DNA of 36,059 nt from Bacteroidales bacterium (lineage in GTDB: Bacteria > Bacteroidota > Bacteroidia > Bacteroidales > UBA932), in the NCBI GenBank assembly GCA_017423025.1, contig JAFPGC010000043.1:1-36059 (forward strand), in the 5' to 3' direction. Positions 25,145 to 32,807 of the stretch are shown piece by piece. Positions within the stretch are counted from its first letter, which is position 1. Each line of letters starts with the position of its first letter. Under the pieces are notes generated by a model. That model was given only the letters and a program-made list of their open reading frames with translations. It had not been told where the DNA came from and ran no database searches. A program made the translations under genes and the position numbers.

Positions 25145-26950
25145 ATGGACAACATCTTTTGCCAGCGGATAGAGGCTCTCAGGGCCCTCATGAACGAGAA
25201 TCATTGGGATATTGTCATTCTGACGGGCAGTGATCCCCACGCCAGCGAGTACCCTGCATCCAGGTGGAAACAAGTGGAATGGCTGTCCGGTTTTACCGGG
25301 GAAGCCGGGGATCTTGTCGTGACGCAAAATCACGCCGGCCTTTGGACGGACACCCGCTATTTCATCCAGGCCAACAAACAGCTGGAAGGTACGGGCATTG
25401 TCCTTCACAAGATGCGTGTCCCCGAGCAGGTTCCCATCCCCCAGTGGATAGCCTCCCTGGGGCTGGACGAACCTTGCATCGCCATCGACGGGCTTTGCCA
25501 GACCATGGAGGCCATCCGGAATCTCAGGGAATCTGTCCCGGGGGCCGAGATTTTCGCTGTGCCCGATTTGTTGGACAGCCTGTGGGAGAACCGCCCCGCC
25601 GTGCCCTCCACGCCCATTATTACGCTGGGAGAAGACCTGGTGGGCCTGTCTCGCGAAGCCAAACTCAGCTGGCTGCGCAAATGGCTGGTGATCCAGGGGG
25701 CCGATGCCATTCTCCTATCGGCCCTGGACGATATTGCCTGGACGCTGAATGTCCGGGGCTCGGACGTGGAGTACAATCCGGTGGTGATTTCCTACCTGCT
25801 GGTCACGCTGGAAGACGCCCAGTGGTTCGTACGCAAGGACGCTTTCACCGCGCCGGACCCCGATACCCAGGACACCTTCCAGGAGTTGCAGGCCGATGGT
25901 ATCCAGATCCGGGATTACTCTGACATCAGTTTTGCGCTGGAGTCGCTCAAAGAGTCCGGTGTGGACGTTATCTGCCTGGATCCCGCTACGCTCAATGTTT
26001 CGCTGCGGGAGGCTGTGGACGCCGGAGAGCGGATTCCCCTTACCCTGGAGCGTACCAGCCCTGTGGCGGCCAGGAAGGCAGTCAAGAATGAGACGGAAAT
26101 CGCCGGCATGCGGGAAGCCCATATAGAAGACGGTCTGGTGATGGAGCAGTTCCTTTACTGGCTCTCTTCCCGGGCAGGCCAGGTCAATGAATGGGAGGCT
26201 TCCGAGTACCTCCATTCCCTCCGTGCGCAGATATCCGGTTTTCGCGGAGAAAGTTTTGAGACCATATCGGCCTATGGCCCTTCGGCGGCTCTGCCGCATT
26301 ACTCCACTCCCCGGCAGGGCTCCTTGCTCCTTGAGCCGAAGGGACTTTACCTGGTGGATTCCGGCGGCCAGTACCTCTTTGGTACCACGGACATAACTCG
26401 AACGGTTCCCATGGGACCGTGCACGGCCCTGGAGAAGGAGGACTATACCTTGGTGCTCCGCGGGCACATCGACCTGTCCATGGCCATCTTCCCCCGTGGC
26501 ACCGCCGGTTGCCAGATAGACGCCCTGGCCCGCGAACCGCTGTGGCAGGCCAAGCGCAACTTCGGCCACGGAACCGGTCATGGCGTGGGTTTCTTCCTGA
26601 ACGACCATGAAGGCCCGCAGGAGTTGCGGCAAAACTTCAACAGCGTCCCTTTGGATCCTGGAATGATTCTCTCCGACGAGCCCGGCCTCTACCGCGAAGG
26701 CATGCACGGCATCCGGCACGAGAACGTAGTCCTGGTCCGTCCGGTAGGCGACAATGAGTTTGGCTCCTGGCTGGGCTTCGAACCCTTGACCCTCTGCCAT
26801 TTCGATACCTCCTGCCTGGAGGTTTCCCTTCTCACCCAGGCGGAGAGAGACTGGCTCAATGCCTACCACGAGCGGGTCTATCGCGAACTGGCCCCCCGTC
26901 TCCCTGCCGAGGTAGCCGCCTGGCTCCGCGAAAAGACCCGTCCGGTATAA
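25145..26950 (+). CDS. pepP: Xaa-Pro aminopeptidase (aminopeptidase P), M24B
   Basis: The enzyme removes N-terminal residues that precede proline. The 601-residue length matches the three-domain APP1 type: two creatinase-like N-terminal domains, then the pita-bread catalytic domain. All five dinuclear-metal ligands are present: Asp405 (DSGGQY), Asp416 (TTDITRT), His479 (HGTGHGVG), Glu512 (SDEPGLY) and Glu526 (RHENVV). There is no signal peptide, so it is cytosolic. It has its own promoter and ends at a strong terminator. Confidence 0.94.
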   Translation: MDNIFCQRIEALRALMNENHWDIVILTGSDPHASEYPASRWKQVEWLSGFTGEAGDLVVTQNHAGLWTDTRYFIQANKQLEGTGIVLHKMRVPEQVPIPQWIASLGLDEPCIAIDGLCQTMEAIRNLRESVPGAEIFAVPDLLDSLWENRPAVPSTPIITLGEDLVGLSREAKLSWLRKWLVIQGADAILLSALDDIAWTLNVRGSDVEYNPVVISYLLVTLEDAQWFVRKDAFTAPDPDTQDTFQELQADGIQIRDYSDISFALESLKESGVDVICLDPATLNVSLREAVDAGERIPLTLERTSPVAARKAVKNETEIAGMREAHIEDGLVMEQFLYWLSSRAGQVNEWEASEYLHSLRAQISGFRGESFETISAYGPSAALPHYSTPRQGSLLLEPKGLYLVDSGGQYLFGTTDITRTVPMGPCTALEKEDYTLVLRGHIDLSMAIFPRGTAGCQIDALAREPLWQAKRNFGHGTGHGVGFFLNDHEGPQELRQNFNSVPLDPGMILSDEPGLYREGMHGIRHENVVLVRPVGDNEFGSWLGFEPLTLCHFDTSCLEVSLLTQAERDWLNAYHERVYRELAPRLPAEVAAWLREKTRPV

Positions 26951-26952
26951 CG

Positions 26953-26988
26953 AAAAATCCTCCTCGGAATTTACCGAGGAGGATTTTT
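26953..26988. terminator. Bidirectional terminator between pepP and trpB
   Basis: A perfect 15-bp stem (26953-26967 with 26974-26988) with loop AATTTA has an A run on its left arm and a T run on its right. It should therefore stop transcription from pepP and from the convergent trpB alike. Confidence 0.93.
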
Positions 26989-27002
26989 TATGAGTAGCCG
27001 GT

Positions 27003-28367
27003 TTACTGGTTCAGGGCGTCGGCGCTCTGGATGAACTTGGCCAGGTCTTCTTCGGAGACGTGGTAGTTCTGCATTTCACCGGAGAAGTACTGGTCGTAGG
27101 CGCTCATGTCTACGAAGCCGTGGCCGGAGAGGTTGAAGAGGATGGTCTTCTGTTCGCCGGTTTCCTTGCACTTGAGGGCCTCCGTGATGGTGGCGGCAAT
27201 GGCGTGGCAGCTTTCCGGGGCGGGAATGATACCCTCGGTACGGGCGAAGAGCACGCCGGCGGCGAAGGAATCCTTCTGCTCAATATCCACGGCCTCCATA
27301 AAGCCGTCCTTCATGAGCTGGCTCAGGATAACACCGGCACCGTGGTAACGCAGACCACCGGCATGGATCGCGGCGGGCTTGAAGGTATGGCCCAGGGTGA
27401 ACATGGGGAGAAGCGGAGTCATACCGGACTCATCACCGAAGTCATACTCGAACTTGCCTCTGGTAAGCTTGGGGCAGGAATAAGGTTCGGCCGCGATGAA
27501 ACGGGTCTTCTTGCCGTCCTGGATGTTGTGGCGCATGAACGGCAGGGCGATGCCGCAGAAGTTGGAGCCACCGCCGAAGCAGGCAATCACGATGTCCGGA
27601 TACTCGCCGGTCATGGCCATCTGCTTCTCGGCTTCCAGGCCGATGACCGTCTGGTGCAGGCACACGTGGTTGAGCACGGAGCCCAGGGCATACTTACAGT
27701 TGGGGGTGCTCACAGCCAGTTCGATGGCTTCGGAGATGGCGCAGCCCAGGGAGCCCTGGTCGTTGGGATTGCGGGTGATGATGTCCTTACCGGCACGGGT
27801 ACTCATGGAAGGGGAGGGAGTAACGGTGGCGCCGAAGGCCTGCATGATGGAGCGGCGGAAAGGTTTCTGCTCATAGCTCACCTTTACCATATAGACAGCG
27901 CAGTCAATGCCGAACTTCTTGGTGGCATAGCTGAGGGCACCGCCCCACTGGCCGGCACCGGTCTCGGTGGTAAGGTTGGTCACGCCCTGCTCCTTGGCGT
28001 AGTAGGCCTGGGCGATGGCCGAATTGAGCTTGTGGCTGCCGGCGGGGCTCACGGATTCATTCTTGAAATAGATGTGAGCGGGGGTACCCAGGGCCTTTTC
28101 CAGTTCATAGGCGCGCACGAGCGGGGTGCAGCGGTAGGCCGCATACTGCTGGCGTACTTCTTCCGGGATGGGGATCCATTCGTCGGTCTGGTTCAGTTCC
28201 TGGTCGGCGCAAGCCTTGCAGAAAATGGGATACAGATCTTCGGGTTTCAGGGGCTGCTTGGTGGCCGGGTGCAGGAAAGGCAGCGGCTTGTTGGGCATGA
28301 TGGCCTGAATGTTAAAGTAGTGGGTAGGAATCTCACTGTCCGGAAGAATAAATTTTTTCTGTTTCAT
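27003..28367 (-). CDS. trpB: Tryptophan synthase beta chain, TrpB2 type
   Basis: This PLP enzyme condenses indole with serine to make tryptophan. From the ATG at 28367 (11 codons inside the longest reading) the protein has 454 residues, with the N-terminal extension and length of the TrpB2 group rather than the roughly 400-residue TrpB1. The PLP lysine is Lys113 in PAGSHKLNSA, the phosphate-binding glycine loop is CFGGGSNFCG, and ETGAGQWGGAL is present. No trpA lies nearby, which is usual for TrpB2; such enzymes use free indole well. Regulation is visible: a tryptophan attenuator with its own promoter lies 170-300 bp upstream, which supports a true role in tryptophan synthesis. The bidirectional terminator at 26953-26988 ends the transcript. 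Confidence 0.93.
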   Translation of the reverse strand: MKQKKFILPDSEIPTHYFNIQAIMPNKPLPFLHPATKQPLKPEDLYPIFCKACADQELNQTDEWIPIPEEVRQQYAAYRCTPLVRAYELEKALGTPAHIYFKNESVSPAGSHKLNSAIAQAYYAKEQGVTNLTTETGAGQWGGALSYATKKFGIDCAVYMVKVSYEQKPFRRSIMQAFGATVTPSPSMSTRAGKDIITRNPNDQGSLGCAISEAIELAVSTPNCKYALGSVLNHVCLHQTVIGLEAEKQMAMTGEYPDIVIACFGGGSNFCGIALPFMRHNIQDGKKTRFIAAEPYSCPKLTRGKFEYDFGDESGMTPLLPMFTLGHTFKPAAIHAGGLRYHGAGVILSQLMKDGFMEAVDIEQKDSFAAGVLFARTEGIIPAPESCHAIAATITEALKCKETGEQKTILFNLSGHGFVDMSAYDQYFSGEMQNYHVSEEDLAKFIQSADALNQ

Positions 28368-28471
28368 AATAACAAAGTATTTAAAAATTAAACTTATCAC
28401 TTTATTCAGCCTTTTCCCTTCTTTTTCGCACGAGCCTTCGCGCCTCTGCCCACGTTACCCCCTCCCGAAAC

Positions 28472-28490
28472 CCCTCCCCTCGGGGGAGGG
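28472..28490. repeat. GC-rich hairpin in the trpB leader
   Basis: CCCTCCCC (28472-28479) and GGGGAGGG (28483-28490) form an 8-bp stem around TCG. It lies between the attenuator terminator and trpB, in about 170 bp that otherwise shows only a small TTCGG/CCGAA hairpin (near 28508) and AT-rich sequence before the trpB start. On the plus strand it is followed by ACTTTTTG. It could be a plain intergenic repeat or an additional leader structure. Confidence 0.6.
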
Positions 28491-28537
28491 ACTTTTTGTC
28501 GCCTTCGGCTCCGAACTCACACAAATAGAAGGGACAC

Positions 28538-28572
28538 AAAAAAACAGCATACTGTAAGTCAGCATGCTGTTT
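28538..28572 (-). terminator. Attenuator terminator upstream of trpB
   Basis: In the minus-strand RNA, a 12-bp stem (28572 to 28561 with 28553 to 28542), including one G-U pair, encloses the loop GACUUAC and is followed by a run of seven U (28544 to 28538, partly in the stem). The mismatch is A-C on the plus strand but a G-U pair on the minus strand, so the structure is built to act in the trpB direction. Confidence 0.85.
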
Positions 28573-28603
28573 ATCTTTATAGTAATAACTATGGCGAAGC
28601 GAC

Positions 28604-28654
28604 TTACAGGATTGAGCTGTAAGTGCGCCACCAGTTATTATTGTTCTTTCTCAT
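28604..28654 (-). CDS. trp leader peptide (16 residues, two adjacent Trp codons)
   Basis: The minus-strand ATG at 28654 opens MRKNNNNWWRTYSSIL, ending at TAA (28606 to 28604). Two consecutive TGG codons (28633-28628) lie in the ascending arm of the leader hairpin, and the stop codon lies inside segment 2. The predicted promoter places the transcription start only a few bases upstream. The peptide is a sensor of charged tRNA-Trp, not expected to have a function of its own. There is no Shine-Dalgarno sequence, as is usual for the phylum; the AG/AA-rich early codons would favour initiation. Confidence 0.85.
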   Translation of the reverse strand: MRKNNNNWWRTYSSIL

Positions 28655-28661
28655 TCTGTTG

Positions 28662-28692
28662 CAAAGATGAACAATCGAAATCAGAATTGCAA
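28662..28692 (-). promoter_or_regulatory. Promoter of the trp leader
   Basis: Minus-strand TTG (28692 to 28690), a 20-bp spacer and CATCTTTG (28669 to 28662; one mismatch to TAnnTTTG) point at the leader peptide. It begins about 30 bp after the sdhC stop codon, so trpB is expressed independently of sdhC. Confidence 0.7.
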
Positions 28693-28720
28693 GAAAAATC
28701 TTAAATATTTTGCAAAAGAA

Positions 28721-29482
28721 TTAAAAATTGGCCAGCAGGGCCTGTGTATACTGGGCCGATGCGGTGCCGCCGAGGCTCTCTACATAAGCGTTGACAGCGG
28801 TGGCGATGAACAGCAGCACGATGAGGGCGGCAACGATGATGCCGATAACCTTCAGGCGTCCCTGCCATTTCTTATTGTTCCAGCCGATGGTCTGGAACAT
28901 GCTCCAGAAACCGTGCTCCAGATGGAGGAAGAGGGCGATGAACCATACGATGTAGCAGCACAGCACCACGGGATTGCGGAAGGTGGCGATGAGGAGGTAG
29001 TAGGGATTCTCGGCCTCTGCGCCCATGAATTCCTGCAGCTGCATCTTGGCCCAGAAGTGGGTGAGATGGAAGCCCAGCAGGCCCAGGATGATGATGCCCA
29101 GGACGGCCATGTTCTTGGCGCTCCAGCTGTCGTTCTTGGCCTTGGAAGCCACCTCATAGCGCTTGAAACCGCCACGCTTCTTTACATTCTCATAGCTGAG
29201 CCAGATGCCCCAAACGATGTGGAGGACAAAACCCAGGGCCAGGATGGGAACCATGATCTTGATGAAGGGGGAGGACATGAAGTCGCAACCCAGCTGGAAC
29301 CAGCCGTCTCCGTGGGTGTACGGATGACTGTCAGCCGCAACCTTACCGAACGTTCCGTGCATGGAATCGAGGACGGAGAAGAAATTAATGGTACCGTGCA
29401 GGAGCAGGAAGACTACGAGGAAAGCGCCGGTGACGCTCTGAATGAACTTCTTGCCGATGGAGGAGGTTAAGAAATTAGCCAT
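28721..29482 (-). CDS. sdhC: Succinate dehydrogenase/fumarate reductase cytochrome b subunit
   Basis: The 253-residue protein has five membrane segments and matches the Bacteroidota B-type SdhC/FrdC, the diheme anchor that passes electrons between quinone and the SdhA/B catalytic pair. Likely heme-ligand histidines lie in membrane segments: LLHGTINFF (about 29), VLHIVWGIW (about 87), GFHLTHFW (about 135-138) and LFLHLEHGFWS (about 188-191). In Bacteroidales this gene usually heads an sdhC-sdhA-sdhB operon, but here the next gene in its direction is trpB with its own promoter. The reading frame is intact, so the partner subunits should be elsewhere. It is divergent from pyrH. Confidence 0.9.
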   Translation of the reverse strand: MANFLTSSIGKKFIQSVTGAFLVVFLLLHGTINFFSVLDSMHGTFGKVAADSHPYTHGDGWFQLGCDFMSSPFIKIMVPILALGFVLHIVWGIWLSYENVKKRGGFKRYEVASKAKNDSWSAKNMAVLGIIILGLLGFHLTHFWAKMQLQEFMGAEAENPYYLLIATFRNPVVLCCYIVWFIALFLHLEHGFWSMFQTIGWNNKKWQGRLKVIGIIVAALIVLLFIATAVNAYVESLGGTASAQYTQALLANF

Positions 29483-29513
29483 TTATTGTTGTTTAAATAT
29501 TAATCCAAGTATG

Positions 29514-29546
29514 CAAATATAGGAATCTTTCTTGGAAGTTTCCCAA
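29514..29546 (-). promoter_or_regulatory. Probable sdhC promoter
   Basis: Minus-strand TATATTTG (29521 to 29514) is a perfect -7 box 32 bp before the start at 29482. A TTG (29546 to 29544) lies 22 bp further upstream, slightly long for a -33 element. It interleaves with the divergent pyrH promoter. Confidence 0.55.
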
Positions 29547-29562
29547 TATTTCGATACTTTTG
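29532..29562 (+). promoter_or_regulatory. Promoter of pyrH
   Basis: TTG (29532-29534), a 20-bp spacer and TACTTTTG (29555-29562) form a full Bacteroidota promoter. The predicted leader is about 18-20 nt. Confidence 0.7.
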
Positions 29563-29586
29563 TTTCAATTTATAAGCAAAAATCCC

Positions 29587-30291
29587 ATGTACAAACGCGT
29601 TTTACTCAAGCTCAGCGGCGAAAGCCTGGGCGGCCCCTCCGGAAAAGGTCTGGATACGGCCTGGTTGGAAAAGTATGCCAAGGAAATTGCAGCGGCTGCC
29701 AAGGCCGGCCTCCAGATAGCCATCGTGAACGGCGGCGGCAACATCTTCCGCGGCCTGCAGGGCGTCGGCAAGGGCTTCGACCGTGTGGACGGAGACAAGA
29801 TGGGCATGCTGGCCACGGTTATCAACTCCCTGGCCCTCAAAATGTTCATCAAGGCCGAGGGCGTCGAGGCCGAAGTCTTCACCTCCACCCCCATGGAGCC
29901 GCACGCCAAGTACTACATGAGGGACGAGGCCGTGAAGGTGCTGGAGCGCGGGGGCGTAGCCCTCATCGCCGGCGGTACGGGCAACCCCTTCTTCACCACG
30001 GACAGCGGAGCAGCCCTCCGCGCCCTGGAGATCGGGGCCGATGCCCTCCTCAAAGGCACCCGCGTGGACGGCGTGTACACCGCCGATCCGGAGAAAGACC
30101 CTTCGGCCGTCAAGTATGACGAGCTCTCCTTCGACGAGGCCATTTCCAAGCACCTGAAGGTGATGGACCAGACTGCCTATGCCCTGTGCAGCGACGGCAA
30201 GATGCCCATCATAGTATTTGACATGAACGCTACCGGCAACCTCACCAAACTCCTCGCCGGGGAAAAGGTGGGAACTCTCGTACATCCGTAA
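29587..30291 (+). CDS. pyrH: UMP kinase
   Basis: This amino-acid-kinase-fold enzyme phosphorylates UMP to UDP, feeding UTP, CTP and UDP-sugar synthesis, including peptidoglycan precursors. The ATG at 29587 gives 234 residues beginning MYKRVLLKLSGESLGG; the earlier in-frame ATG overlaps the -7 box. Other signatures are AIVNGGGNIFRG, GGTGNPFFTTDSGAALRA and KGTRVDGVYTADPEKDP. The esterase gene starts two bases after its stop and should be cotranscribed. Confidence 0.96.
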   Translation: MYKRVLLKLSGESLGGPSGKGLDTAWLEKYAKEIAAAAKAGLQIAIVNGGGNIFRGLQGVGKGFDRVDGDKMGMLATVINSLALKMFIKAEGVEAEVFTSTPMEPHAKYYMRDEAVKVLERGGVALIAGGTGNPFFTTDSGAALRALEIGADALLKGTRVDGVYTADPEKDPSAVKYDELSFDEAISKHLKVMDQTAYALCSDGKMPIIVFDMNATGNLTKLLAGEKVGTLVHP

Positions 30292-30293
30292 TT

Positions 30294-31148
30294 ATGAAAA
30301 AGATTCTTTTTACCCTTCTTCTCCTGGCGGGTGCTCTGGCGGCATCGGCCCAAAGTAAGATTGTGACGGACAGCATCCAGAGCAAGCTTCTGGGCTGCGA
30401 GCAAAAGTACAATGTGTACCTTCCCAATGGTTACAAGGCCACGGAGAGCTACCCCGTCATCTACCTGCTCCACGGCTTATACGGAGACTATACCAACTGG
30501 GCGGGCACCGGACGCATGAAAGACGTGGCCGATGAACTCATCGCCAGCGGCGAACTGGTTCCCACCGTCATCATCATGCCCAACGCCGGTGACAACGACG
30601 TCCACAACTACCAGAACGGCTATTTCAATGTAGAGAACTGGCCTTACGAAGATTTCTTCTTCCAGGAGTTCCTGCCGGCCGCCGAAAAGAAATACAATTG
30701 CGGCGGAAGCAAGGGGCAGCGGGCCATCATGGGCCTTTCCATGGGCGGCGGCGGCACCATCGTATACGCCCAGCGTCACCCGGACCTGTTCTCCAGCGCT
30801 TATGGCATGAGCGCCTGGCTGGACAACAAGATGCGTGAAGTTCGCGGCTCTTCCAAGCCCGGCAGCAAGCTCACCATCACGGACAAGTCCGTGCGAGAGC
30901 ACTCCGCCCTGGATTTCATGGACAAGGCCGATGAAGCCACCATCGCCAAGCTCAAAACCGTTGAATGGTTCCTGGACTGCGGAGACGACGATTTCCTCCT
31001 GCAACTGTCCGTGGACCTGCATTTCAAAATGAAGAAAGCCGGCCTTCACAACCAGTTGCGCGTGCGTGACGGCGGCCACACGTGGGAATACTGGCACACG
31101 GCCCTGCGCACCTCGCTGCCGTTTGCCAGCCGCAATTTCAGCAAATAG
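30294..31148 (+). CDS. Secreted alpha/beta-hydrolase esterase (esterase D / feruloyl esterase-like)
   Basis: The 284-residue protein has a signal peptide MKKILFTLLLLAGALAASA and the putative-esterase fold: VIYLLHGLYGDYTNW (oxyanion-hole region), the nucleophile elbow GLSMGG (Ser149), an acidic residue in LDCGDDDF (about Asp231) and the catalytic histidine in GGHTWEYW (His262). The triad looks complete. Family members cleave acetyl, feruloyl or similar esters from plant polysaccharides or act on thioesters; the substrate cannot be told. Its coupling to pyrH looks positional. It faces thiN tail to tail, with five bases between and no terminator seen. Confidence 0.88.
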   Translation: MKKILFTLLLLAGALAASAQSKIVTDSIQSKLLGCEQKYNVYLPNGYKATESYPVIYLLHGLYGDYTNWAGTGRMKDVADELIASGELVPTVIIMPNAGDNDVHNYQNGYFNVENWPYEDFFFQEFLPAAEKKYNCGGSKGQRAIMGLSMGGGGTIVYAQRHPDLFSSAYGMSAWLDNKMREVRGSSKPGSKLTITDKSVREHSALDFMDKADEATIAKLKTVEWFLDCGDDDFLLQLSVDLHFKMKKAGLHNQLRVRDGGHTWEYWHTALRTSLPFASRNFSK

Positions 31149-31153
31149 GGCTG

Positions 31154-31795
31154 TTAGTCCACTATCACCAGCACGGCGGCCGGGTGGTTGAAATGAAGGG
31201 AAACGATAGGGGCCGACGTCCGGTTGAGGGTGGCCTTCCACCAGGCATCGAACACCACCTCATCGAGGGGCCACTCAAGGCCCTCGGAGGTTATCTTTAA
31301 AGAATTATCAGCACTGAACAAGGATATGCGGCGGCCTTCCCCCAGGTGGAGGTCGCCGCTATCTGTTACCACGAAGGCCGTGCCGTAGTCGGATACCATG
31401 GTCACCCGGCGGTCTCCCAGATCAAACGAGCGGGTATACTCCATCAGAAGACCCAGGTTGCCCACCGTGTGGTCTTCCCTGAGGCCGGTGGCGCCCAGGA
31501 TGGTAATCTCTTCCACCTCGGGATGACGGGTGAGAACCCAGCGCATGGCCTTGGTCATGTCGTTGTCGTCCTGCTCAGCCTCGGGGTACAGGATATCAGA
31601 AAAACGGGTTTTGAGCTCTTCCTGAATGGAATCCAGGTCTCCGACCACCGCCAGAGGCTTCCCTTCAGGATTATGTTCCAGAAACTTTTCCAGCGCCCCG
31701 TCACAGCAGACCACCCCTTCGGCCGAATCCAGCAGAAACAGCGGATAGGGCTGGGTAGGGAATGCGCCGTCGCAGAGGATAACAATGCTATTCAT
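31154..31795 (-). CDS. thiN: Thiamine diphosphokinase
   Basis: The 213-residue cytosolic enzyme transfers pyrophosphate from ATP to thiamine to give thiamine diphosphate. Recognised motifs are VVCCDGA, the metal-binding AVVGDLDS, QDDNDMTKA, and ILGATGLREDHTVGN, followed by a small C-terminal beta domain (ISLFSADNSLKITSEGLEWPL). The start overlaps the end of the LptF/G-Fmt gene by 8 bp, so it should be the last gene of the alaS-lpt-fmt run. Confidence 0.9.
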   Translation of the reverse strand: MNSIVILCDGAFPTQPYPLFLLDSAEGVVCCDGALEKFLEHNPEGKPLAVVGDLDSIQEELKTRFSDILYPEAEQDDNDMTKAMRWVLTRHPEVEEITILGATGLREDHTVGNLGLLMEYTRSFDLGDRRVTMVSDYGTAFVVTDSGDLHLGEGRRISLFSADNSLKITSEGLEWPLDEVVFDAWWKATLNRTSAPIVSLHFNHPAAVLVIVD

Positions 31796-32807
31796 CTTCC
31801 TTAGGCTGTGCCTTCTCGATTTCGGCCTTGGAGGTGCCTACGGTAGTGGTGTAGGCGGTAGGATTGCGGAAGCCCAGCAGGAAGGACTTGACATCCATGC
31901 GCTTCTTGCCGGCGAGTTGCAGGTCGGTGATGGCGACGGCCCCGTCTTCGGTGGCGATGGCCAGGTACGTCTTCCCGTCGCTCAGGATCGTGCCGGGAAC
32001 GGCATGCAGGTCCGTCCGGATTTCGCCGAAGTAAATCTTCAGCTGGACGGGTTCACCTCCGGTGAGAGGAACCAGTTCCGTGAAGGCGCAGGGGAATGGG
32101 GAGAGGCCCCGGATGAGATTGTAGATATGGCGGGAGGTGTCTCTCCAATCAATGTGTTGGAGCTCGCGGGTGAGTTTGGGTGCGGGCTTCAGGAGCTCGG
32201 AACCCTGGATGAAGCTGCGCTGGACGCGCAGTTCTACATTCTTCTGGATGAGGCCTTCCACGGTTTCCACTACCAGGGTGGAGCCCAGTTCCATGAGTTT
32301 GTCGTGGAGGTCACCGGCCGTGTCGGTGCTTTCAATATGGCACTCGGAACGGAGGATGATGCCGCCCGTGTCAATCTTGTGGTCAATCATGAAGGTGGTT
32401 ACACCGGAGATGTTTTCTCCGTTGATCACCGCCCAGTTGATAGGAGCGGCGCCGCGGTACTGCGGCAGCAGGGCGGCGTGCAGGTTGAAGGTGCCCAGTT
32501 TGGGCATGCTCCAAACCACCTCGGGCAACATACGGAAACCCACCACTACAAAAAGATCGGCCTTCCAGGCGGCGAGGGCTTTGAGGAAGTCTTCGTCCTT
32601 GAGTTTCTCCGGCTGAAGCAGGGGGAGACCCTTTTCCACCGCGTATTTCTTGACGGCGCTCTCGTTCATCTTGAGGCCTCTGCCGCTGGGCTTGTCGGGT
32701 ACGGTAACTACGCCCACCACCTTGTAACCGGCTTTCAGCAGGGCATCCAGCGGGCCCACCGAGAACTCCGGAGTGCCCATATATACGATTCTGGTTTTTC
32801 TGAACAT
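31788..32807 (-). other. fmt: Fmt module of the fusion, with possible internal start
   Basis: The ATG at 32807 would give a free 339-residue Fmt beginning MFRKTRIVYMGTPEF, close to the usual length and N-terminus of the family. Because Fmt is a soluble cytosolic enzyme and the last permease helix should end on the cytoplasmic side, a tethered Fmt is also topologically reasonable. Confidence 0.65.

Larger units (their letters stand above)
28538..28655 (-). promoter_or_regulatory. Tryptophan attenuator (Bacteroid-trp-like leader) of trpB
   Basis: The leader holds three competing segments on the minus strand. Segment 1 (28624 to 28617, ACTTACAG) overlaps the leader-peptide codons just after two Trp codons. 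Segment 2 (28609 to 28601, CTGTAAGTC) pairs with segment 1 within a long hairpin (28583-28640; further paired blocks TAATAACT/AGTTATTA and TGGCG/CGCCA). Segment 2 can instead pair over nine bases with segment 3 (28560 to 28552, GACTTACAG), which forms the top of the terminator. A ribosome stalled at the Trp codons would cover segment 1, let 2 pair with 3, open the terminator and allow trpB transcription. This is the classical attenuation logic, and it matches what is described for the Bacteroid-trp RNA motif; membership in that family is from memory. Confidence 0.88.

Noticed and set aside
28583-28640. A T-box riboswitch upstream of trpB.
   Set aside because: The stretch TGGTGGCGC loosely recalls the T-box sequence, but it is explained by the two Trp codons of the leader peptide, and no specifier loop or full T-box bulge is present.
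28542-28640. A mobile-element end or miniature inverted-repeat transposon between trpB and sdhC.
   Set aside because: The long inverted repeats first suggested this, but no target duplication is seen, and the repeats fit the attenuator helices, leader peptide and terminator exactly.
31788-32807. Annotating fmt as a separate gene only.
   Set aside because: No stop codon separates it from the permease frame. It is kept as a module of the fusion with an internal start noted as a possibility.
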